This document shows positions 48,401 to 55,061 of a stretch of 64,000 bases of DNA, one piece after another. Position numbers and translations under genes: made by a program. Numbering within the stretch: position 1 is the first letter of the stretch; the number at the start of each line of letters is the position of its first letter. Source of the stretch: an uncultured Albidovulum sp. (GTDB lineage: Bacteria; Pseudomonadota; Alphaproteobacteria; Rhodobacterales; Rhodobacteraceae). A model generated the notes under the pieces. The model was not told the DNA's origin. It did not search any database and saw only the letters and a program-made list of their open reading frames with translations. The DNA is taken from the NCBI GenBank assembly GCA_913064775.1, contig CAJYAD010000008.1, positions 62,001 through 126,000 of the forward strand, written 5' to 3'.

Positions 48401-51400
48401 AATTTCCGTAACCCCAATCCGCATATCGATTTCGCCGCCACCCCGTTCCGCGTGCCTGCGGCGCCCGAGCCCTGGTCGACGACCGGCCCGCGCCGCGCTG
48501 GGGTCTCGGCCTTCGGGGTCGGTGGCACGAACGTGCATCTGATCGTCGAGGAACCGCCCGCGCAGCCCTCGGCCCTTGCGTCCCCCCGCCCGGCCGCGCC
48601 GCAGATCCTGCCGCTGTCGGCCCAAAACCCCGAGGCCCTGCAAGAGATGGCCGAGGCGCTGGCCGCCCGGCTGGAGGCGCCCGATGCGCCGCCGCTGGCC
48701 GATGCGGCCTTCACCCTGCAAGAGGGGCGGCGCCAGTTCCGCCACCGCCTTGCCGTCGTCGCCCGCACCCCGGCCGAGGCCGCGACTGCCCTGCGCACCG
48801 CCCGCCCCCGCGCCGCATCCGAGGCGCCGCCCGAAGTGATCTTCATGTTCCCCGGCCAGGGTTCTCAATACCCCGGGATGGGCAAGGGGCTGTACGCCGC
48901 CGAACCTGAATTCGCCCGCTGGATCGACCACGGGCTGGACATCCTGCGCCCGCTGATCGGCGCCGATCTGGACAAGATCCTGTGTTTCGGCGCGGTCTCC
49001 GACGCCGCGCAGGCACGGGCGCTGCGCGAAACGCGGCTGACGCAGCCGGCGCTGTATCTGACGCAGATCGCCACGGCGCGGCTGTGGCAGGCGCGCGGCG
49101 TCACGCCCAGCGCGCTGATCGGCCATTCGGTGGGCGAATTCGCCGCCGCGACGATCGCCGGGGTGATGTCGTTCGAGACCGGCCTGAAGGTGATCGCCGA
49201 GCGCGGCCGCTTGATGCAGGACATGGCGCCCGGCGCGATGCTGTCGATCCGCTGCAATACCGAGACGGTGCAGCGCCACCTGGGCGACGGCATCGACCTT
49301 GCGGCGCAGAACGCCCCCAACCTGCAGGTCGTCGCGGGGCCCCTGGCGGCGATCGAGGCGCTGGAGCAACGCTTGCAGGCCGAAGGCACCGCATGCCGCC
49401 GTCTGCACAGCTCGCACGCCTTCCACAGCGCGATGATGGACCCGGTGGTCCCGCCGCTGGAGGCGATGATCGCAGAGCGCCCCCTGCGCGCACCGCAGAT
49501 CCCGATCTATTCGGCCGTCACTGGACTGCGGATGACGGATGACGCGGCGCGCAGCCCGGCCTTCTGGGCCGGGCAGGCTCGCGCCCCGGTCAAGTTTCAA
49601 GCCGCCTTGCAGGCGGCAACGGAATCAGGGGCCCCGGCCCTGGTCGAGATGGGTGCGGGACGCACGCTCTCGGCCTTCGCGGGCCAGTCCCTGAAACGCG
49701 GTGGTCATGGCGGGATTTTCCAATCATTGCCGGATCACACCCAAACCGATCTTGACGATGAATTTGTCATGGCCACCGCGTACTCTGACCTCTGGGCCGC
49801 GGGGGTGGCCGTCGATTGGGCCTGCCTTCAGCGCGGCACCCGCAAGGTGGCGTTGCCCACCTATGCCTTCCAGCGCCGCCGCCACTGGATCGACCCGCCA
49901 GCAAGAACCGCCAGCCCCCGGCCCGCAGGGACTGCCCAAGCCACCGCCGTACCCTACCCCCCCCTTCCCGTCGCCTCAGCCGAATCGGAACCTGCCATGA
50001 CAGCCCGCCTCGACCGCCTCACCGCCGAGCTTCTCACGCTGTTCTCCGACCTCTCGGGAGAGGACCTTGGCCCCGCCGAGGCCGACCAGCCGTTCCTGGA
50101 ACTGGGGTTCGATTCGCTCTTCATGGGTCAGGTGGCGCAGGCGTTGGGCCGCGATTACGGGGTCGAGATGACCTTCCGCGCGCTGCTGGCCGACACGCCT
50201 TCGATTGCCCGGCTGGCCGCGCATCTCGATCGGGTGCTGCCAGCCGATGCCGCCCCGGCGCCTGCCGCGGCCGCCTTCGCTGCCCCGCCGATGTTGCAAG
50301 CGGGCGAGGGGTTGGCCAGCCTGATTCAGGCCCAGATGCAGACCATGCAAACAGTATTCGCCGAGCAATTGCGCGCCTTGGGCGCCGCGCCCAGCGCGTC
50401 CCCGGCGCCTGCGGCGGCAGCGGCGGCGGCTATGCCCGAGGCCCCGGCGGAAGACGACAATCCCGGCTTCAAGGTCGGGCGCGGGCCGAACCTGTCGGGG
50501 GTGGATCTGACGGCGCCGCAACGCGCCTTCGTCGCCGATCTGGCGGCGCGCTATTCGGCGCGGCATGCAGGGTCCAAGGCCTATACCCAGGCGCATCGCC
50601 CGCATCTGGCCGATCCGCGCACCGCCGCCGGCTTCCATCCGGACTGGAAAGAGCTGGCCTTCCCGATCGTCGCGGACCGTTCGAAGGGCGCGATGATCCA
50701 CGACATCGACGGCAATGCCTTCGTCGATCTGGTGAACGGCTTCGGCCAGACCGCCTTTGGCCACGCGCCCGATTTCGTCTCGGACGCGGTCACGGCGCAG
50801 ATGCAGCGCGGCTATGCGATCGGGCCGCAATCGGAAAAGGCGGGGCCGCTGGCCGAGCGGCTGGCAGGGATGCTGGGCCATCAGCGGATAAGCTTTTGCA
50901 ACACCGGGTCCGAGGCGGTGATGGCCGCGATGCGGCTGGCCCGTACCGTCACCGGGCGCGACAGGATCGTGGTCTTCGGCAACGATTACCACGGCCAGTT
51001 CGACGAGGTTCTGGTCAAGGGCAAGCTGCGCGGCGACCCCGCCGCCCTGCCGATCGCGCCGGGCATTCCGCGCTCCGGCCTGACCAACATGGTCGTACTG
51101 CCCTATGGCACCGAGGCGGCGCTGGACTGGATCCGGGCCGAGGCCGACACGATCGCCGCGGTGCTGGTCGAGCCGGTGCAATCGCGCCACCCGGAACTGC
51201 GCCCCGAGGCCTTCGTGCACAGCCTGCGCTCGATCACCAGGGACGCGGGCGCCGCGCTGATCATGGACGAGGTCGTCACCGGCTTTCGCACCCATGCGCG
51301 CGGCATTCAGGGGCTTTGGGGGATCCAGCCCGACATCGCCACCTATGGCAAGGTGGTGGGCGGCGGCATGCCGATCGGCCTGCTGGCGGGGTCGGCGCGG

Positions 51401-54400
51401 TTCCTGGATGCGCTGGACGGCGGCCAATGGGCCTTCGGCGACGACAGCACCCCGCAGGTCGGGCCGACCTTCGTTGCCGGCACCTTTGTGCGTCACCCGC
51501 TGGTGCTGGCCGCGGTCGAGGCCGTTCTGGACCATCTCGACCGCGACGGAGCGGCGCTTTGGACCGGCGCCGCCGATCTGACCGCCGCGATGATCGCGCG
51601 GCTGAACGCGGCACTTGGGCTGCGCGGTCTGCCGCCGCTGGTGACCGGCTTTTCCAGCTGGTTCATGCTGAACGTCACCGCCCACGATCCGCGTGCCTCG
51701 CTGCTGTATCCGCTGATGCGGATGGAGGGGGTGCATGTGCTCGACGGCTTCGCCGGTTTCCTGACCACCGCCCACGGTCCGGCCGAGGTGGACCATGTCG
51801 TCCGCGCCTTCGAGACCGCGCTGGACGCGCTGCAATCGGTCGGCATCCTGACCGGCGAGGACAAGGCGCTTGCCGCCGCCTCCGAAAGCCCCATGTCGGA
51901 CGACGCCATCCCGCTGACCGAAAGCCAGCAGGAGATCTGGCTGACGCATCAGCTGGGCGACCGCGCCGCAAGCAGCTTCAACGAAGGCGTCCAGCTGGAT
52001 CTGACCGGCCCCCTGGACCACGCGGCGCTGTCGCGCGCGCTGGACGGGGTGGTGGCGCGGCATGATGCGCTGCGGCTGGTCTTCGACCGCTCGGGCGCCA
52101 GTTTCCGGGTCGCCGCGCCGGCGCCGGTGGCGCTGCCTCTCACCGATCTGGGCACGACGGCTGAGCCCGAGGCGGCGCTGCGGGAGGCACAGGCCAAGGA
52201 CGCTGCGATCCCCTTCGATCTGACCGCGGCCCCGGGCTTTCGCGCCCATCTCTACCGTCTGGGCGAAGACCGGCATGTTCTGGCGCTGACCGCCCATCAC
52301 ATCCTGTGCGACGGCTGGTCCTTCAACGTGATCTTCAACGATCTGGCCACGCTCTACCGCGGCGAGACGCCTTCGCCGGCGCCCTCTTTCGCCACCCATG
52401 CCAAGGCCCGCGCGGGCCAGCGCCCGACGCCCGAGACCCTGGCCTTCTGGCGCGCCCGCTTTACCGACATCCCCGCCCTGCCCGATCTGCCCACCGACCG
52501 GCCGCGCCCGGCGCTGCGCAGCTTTGCCGGCGGCACCGTCACCGACCATGTTCCCGCCGCCACCGTCAAGGCGCTGCGCAAGGCCGGCGCAAAGGCCGGC
52601 TGCACGCTTTTCGCCACGCTCTTCGCCGGGCTGCAGATGACGCTGGGGCGGCTCTCGGGCGCCGCGGACGTGGTCATCGGCGTGCCCACCGCGGGACAGG
52701 CTGCACTGCCCGATCCGGCGCTTGTCGGCCATCTCGTGAACTTCCTGCCGATCCGCCTGCCCTTCGACCCGGCCCGCCCGGCCGCCGCGCATCTGCAGGC
52801 CGCGGGCCAGGCCCTGCCCGAGGCCTTTGCCCATGGCGACACCACGCTCGGCACCCTGGTGCGCGAGCTGGAGCTGCCCCGCAGCCTGGGCCGCACGCCG
52901 CTGACCGAGGTGCAGTTCAACCTCGACAAGCTGGATGATGGCCTGTCGCTGGGCCCGGTTGCGATGACCGCCTGCCCGGCCCCGAAGGCGGCCGCGAATT
53001 TCGGGCTGTTCTTCAACGTGATCGAAGGCCGCGACGGGCTGCGCATCGACGTCGACTATGATGCGGACCTGTTCGATCCAGAAACCGTCAGCCGCTGGAT
53101 CGGCCATTTCCGCGCCCTGCTGGAGGGGCTGGCCGAAGACAGCGCCTGCCCGATCGAGCGGCTGCCGCTGACCGCCGCGCCGGATCTTCCCGCCCTGCTG
53201 GAGGCCCCGAACGCGACCGCGCTGGCGCAGGAAGAGGGGCTGATGCTGCACGATCTGGTCGCCCGTGGCGCCGCCGTGGCACCCGGGGCGGTCGCCGTCG
53301 AGGCCGAGGACGCGACCCTGACCCATGCCGAGCTGGCAGCGCGCTCGGACGCGCTGGCCGCCCATATCCGCGCGGCCCTGCCCGCCCCCTGCCAGCGCAT
53401 CGCCATGGCCCTGCCGCGCGGCGCCGGCATGCTGGTGGGGCTGCTCGCCATTCTGAAGGCGGGGCATAGCTACATCCCCCTCGATCCGCGCCAACCCGAG
53501 GCCCGGCTGCGCTCGATCTGCGACACCGCCGAAGCCGCCGCCGTGCTGGCCGAGGAGGCCCCCTTCGCCGATCTGCCGCTGATCCGGCCATCGCAGGCGC
53601 CCGAGACGGGCCCCGCGACCGGCCCCAAGACCGCCCCGGACCCCGAGCGCGCGGCCTATGTCATCTTCACCTCCGGCTCGACCGGAACGCCCAAGGGGGT
53701 TGCCGTGCCGCACCGCGCGGTGGTGAATTTCCTGACCACCATGGCGCAGGAGCCGGGGCTGACGGCGGCGGATGCGATGCTGTCGGTCACCACGGTGATG
53801 TTCGACATCGCGGTGCTGGAACTGTTCGGCCCGCTGTCGGTCGGCGGCAAGGTGGTGATCGCCAGCCATGAGGACATCCTCGACGGCTTCGCGCTGACCG
53901 ACCGCGCGGCCAAGGACGACATTACCGTGATGCAGGCCACCCCCACGCTGTGGGATCTGGCGCTGGAGGCCGGGCTGACACCCCGACCCGGCCTGAAGAT
54001 GCTGGCGGGCGGAGAGCCTTTGCCTGCCGATCTGGCGCGGCGGCTTGGCGCCGGCGGGCCGCTTTGGAACCTTTACGGGCCCACCGAAACCACCGTCTGG
54101 TCGGCGGTGAAGCGGGTCGACGGCGGCCCGATCAGCATCGGCCGTCCGATCGGCAACACCGAATTGCACATCCTATCCGAGGCCGATCAACCGCAGCCGG
54201 TGGGCGTGGTAGGCGAATTGAACATCGGCGGCGCCGGGCTGGCACTGGGCTATTACAACCGCCCCGACCTGACCGAAGCCGCCTTCCGCGAGGTGACCCT
54301 TGGCGGGCGCCCCCGGCGGCTTTACCGCACTGGCGATCTGGCCTGCAGGCGCGCCGATGGCGAGATCGTGGTGCTGGGGCGCCGCGACACCCAGGTGAAG

Positions 54401-55060
54401 CTGCGCGGCTTTCGCATCGAATTGGGCGAGATCGAGACCCGGCTGCGCGCCCAGCCCGGCATCGCCAAGGCAGCGGTGGATCTCGCCCCGCGCCCGGGCG
54501 GCGACAAGCAATTGGCGGCCTGGATCGTGGCGGAGGCGGGCGCCACGCCCGACCTCGCCCGCCTGCAGGCGGCGATGGCGGCGGAGCTGCCCGATTACAT
54601 GGTCCCGCAGGCCTGGCAGATCCTCGACGCCCTGCCGCAGACCGCCAACGGCAAGCTCGACCGCAAGCGCCTGCCCGCACCCGATACTGCACCCGGTACT
54701 GCACCGATCCCGCAGGCGGCCCCTGCAGATGCTGCGACAAATGCTGCGGCGGGCGACGCCCCTCAGGGCCCGCTGGAAGCGAAGATCGCCGCGATCTGGT
54801 GCGAGGTTCTGGGACGCAAGACGATCAGCGCCACCGAGACCGTGCATGCGCTGGGGATGGATTCGCTGTCGGTTTTCCGGATTGCGGCGCGGATGCTGGA
54901 TGCCGGGCTGAACCTTGAAGCGCGCGATATTCTGGCCCGTCCCACGATCCGCGCGCTGGCCGAACTGGCCGGGACGCGAGTTGCGGCCAGCGCCCCGGCG
55001 CGGCTCTCGCTGAAGGCTTTTCGCGGTGGCGCGCGGCGTGAAAAACTGAAGGTGTCGTGA
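45401..55060 (+). CDS. Hybrid NRPS-PKS (A-T-KS-AT-ACP-aminotransferase-C-A-T)
   Basis: 3219 aa. Order: A1 (about 13-520; YTSGTTGTPKGV; catalytic Lys in MTAAGKIDRPAL); T1 (Ser569 in FFDAGGSSL); KS (about 623-1050; Cys800, His936, His974); AT (about 1145-1440; Ser1243 in GHSVGE, HAFH 1339-1342, pointing to malonyl); ACP (Ser1572 in GFDSL); class III aminotransferase (about 1690-2150; Lys1984 in TYGKVVGGGMPIG); C (about 2165-2595; HHILCDG 2299-2305); A2 (about 2615-3110; pocket D-I-L-Q-L-G-L-V-W, Lys3085); T2 (Ser3155). No KR, DH or methyltransferase. The order parallels iturin-type MycA (AL-ACP-KS-ACP-AMT-C). Predicted: amino acid starter, one malonate, beta-keto to beta-amine, then glycine. 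It starts in an ATGA overlap; gene 2 begins one base after its stop. Confidence 0.95.
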   Translation: MIDAKLRRRADRGLWPLFAAQVAARPDAPALLTEAGPTSYRALADRAEAIAAALAASGVRRGDYVALLASRGADAIAAMLGCLRAGAAYVPLDPTHAPEQLAFIAGDLPFRAALVTPRHAALAPATLPADLPVLALDAALMQGRPSAPSAPDPGYAGGDPAYVMYTSGTTGTPKGVIVAQRGVAGIALAQPMLDPGPDDRMLHAATIAADGSTFEIWGALLNGAALAVVEAEKPALDEIARVMRHHRVTFALWYAGLHHLMIDHQLCAFESLRKTVSGGDTVSPAHIRKLQEAWPQLAVINVFGPTEATVVSLATKITPDMLDGAVPIGRPLAGEEAFVVDAALAPLPRGATGQLVLAGLGVALGYHGRPDRTAAAFVEDPRPGHRGTVYLTGDLAVEGPNGAFRFHGRADRMVKLHGRRIELDGIEHVLRADPEVNEAVVEVIDVAGAKRLACVLRPETGATQGAAQGAGPDAFARAVLARAGRHLNATELPRLTRVLDALPMTAAGKIDRPALRKLLAATAPGRDQPQAQTRPLQEIRATIAAVWDEILGCGPLSDQATFFDAGGSSLQLINAHAAIEARLGVKFPLTAMFGTPQLGALAASLADLPMRARHAPQTRAASGAIAIVGRAARLPGARDLAGLWQAIRTGESLIETFAFEEMEDAFTPEERARPNYVRARGIVANAEYFDAKFFGILPRDAAQMDPQARVFLELCHAALEDAGLDPDRAPGPVGVFGGASPSTYLWHNLLGDPAAADRLATDYQLASFPAVTGNTPDALTTRVAHKLGLTGPALNIATACSTSLAAIAQACTALRAHQCDAALAGGVSITFPQKRGYLAVEGGMASADGLCRPFDAKADGTVFSQGAGVVVLKRLEEAQAAGDHILGVIRGIGINNDGAGKIAFAAPSVSGQAAAIEMAQQDAGIDPATISYVECHGTATPLGDPIEVAGLARAFGAGLPGACALGSIKGNLGHLDAASGVMGLLKTTLMFEAGEIPPVANFRNPNPHIDFAATPFRVPAAPEPWSTTGPRRAGVSAFGVGGTNVHLIVEEPPAQPSALASPRPAAPQILPLSAQNPEALQEMAEALAARLEAPDAPPLADAAFTLQEGRRQFRHRLAVVARTPAEAATALRTARPRAASEAPPEVIFMFPGQGSQYPGMGKGLYAAEPEFARWIDHGLDILRPLIGADLDKILCFGAVSDAAQARALRETRLTQPALYLTQIATARLWQARGVTPSALIGHSVGEFAAATIAGVMSFETGLKVIAERGRLMQDMAPGAMLSIRCNTETVQRHLGDGIDLAAQNAPNLQVVAGPLAAIEALEQRLQAEGTACRRLHSSHAFHSAMMDPVVPPLEAMIAERPLRAPQIPIYSAVTGLRMTDDAARSPAFWAGQARAPVKFQAALQAATESGAPALVEMGAGRTLSAFAGQSLKRGGHGGIFQSLPDHTQTDLDDEFVMATAYSDLWAAGVAVDWACLQRGTRKVALPTYAFQRRRHWIDPPARTASPRPAGTAQATAVPYPPLPVASAESEPAMTARLDRLTAELLTLFSDLSGEDLGPAEADQPFLELGFDSLFMGQVAQALGRDYGVEMTFRALLADTPSIARLAAHLDRVLPADAAPAPAAAAFAAPPMLQAGEGLASLIQAQMQTMQTVFAEQLRALGAAPSASPAPAAAAAAAMPEAPAEDDNPGFKVGRGPNLSGVDLTAPQRAFVADLAARYSARHAGSKAYTQAHRPHLADPRTAAGFHPDWKELAFPIVADRSKGAMIHDIDGNAFVDLVNGFGQTAFGHAPDFVSDAVTAQMQRGYAIGPQSEKAGPLAERLAGMLGHQRISFCNTGSEAVMAAMRLARTVTGRDRIVVFGNDYHGQFDEVLVKGKLRGDPAALPIAPGIPRSGLTNMVVLPYGTEAALDWIRAEADTIAAVLVEPVQSRHPELRPEAFVHSLRSITRDAGAALIMDEVVTGFRTHARGIQGLWGIQPDIATYGKVVGGGMPIGLLAGSARFLDALDGGQWAFGDDSTPQVGPTFVAGTFVRHPLVLAAVEAVLDHLDRDGAALWTGAADLTAAMIARLNAALGLRGLPPLVTGFSSWFMLNVTAHDPRASLLYPLMRMEGVHVLDGFAGFLTTAHGPAEVDHVVRAFETALDALQSVGILTGEDKALAAASESPMSDDAIPLTESQQEIWLTHQLGDRAASSFNEGVQLDLTGPLDHAALSRALDGVVARHDALRLVFDRSGASFRVAAPAPVALPLTDLGTTAEPEAALREAQAKDAAIPFDLTAAPGFRAHLYRLGEDRHVLALTAHHILCDGWSFNVIFNDLATLYRGETPSPAPSFATHAKARAGQRPTPETLAFWRARFTDIPALPDLPTDRPRPALRSFAGGTVTDHVPAATVKALRKAGAKAGCTLFATLFAGLQMTLGRLSGAADVVIGVPTAGQAALPDPALVGHLVNFLPIRLPFDPARPAAAHLQAAGQALPEAFAHGDTTLGTLVRELELPRSLGRTPLTEVQFNLDKLDDGLSLGPVAMTACPAPKAAANFGLFFNVIEGRDGLRIDVDYDADLFDPETVSRWIGHFRALLEGLAEDSACPIERLPLTAAPDLPALLEAPNATALAQEEGLMLHDLVARGAAVAPGAVAVEAEDATLTHAELAARSDALAAHIRAALPAPCQRIAMALPRGAGMLVGLLAILKAGHSYIPLDPRQPEARLRSICDTAEAAAVLAEEAPFADLPLIRPSQAPETGPATGPKTAPDPERAAYVIFTSGSTGTPKGVAVPHRAVVNFLTTMAQEPGLTAADAMLSVTTVMFDIAVLELFGPLSVGGKVVIASHEDILDGFALTDRAAKDDITVMQATPTLWDLALEAGLTPRPGLKMLAGGEPLPADLARRLGAGGPLWNLYGPTETTVWSAVKRVDGGPISIGRPIGNTELHILSEADQPQPVGVVGELNIGGAGLALGYYNRPDLTEAAFREVTLGGRPRRLYRTGDLACRRADGEIVVLGRRDTQVKLRGFRIELGEIETRLRAQPGIAKAAVDLAPRPGGDKQLAAWIVAEAGATPDLARLQAAMAAELPDYMVPQAWQILDALPQTANGKLDRKRLPAPDTAPGTAPIPQAAPADAATNAAAGDAPQGPLEAKIAAIWCEVLGRKTISATETVHALGMDSLSVFRIAARMLDAGLNLEARDILARPTIRALAELAGTRVAASAPARLSLKAFRGGARREKLKVS

Positions 55061-55061
55061 C

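Noticed and set aside
49976-54169. 1397-codon open frame antisense to the NRPS-PKS
   Set aside because: Very long but made of Arg/Gly/Gln/His-rich low-complexity sequence; the sense frame has intact KS, AT, aminotransferase, C and A motifs. Antisense openness follows from GC-rich codon use.
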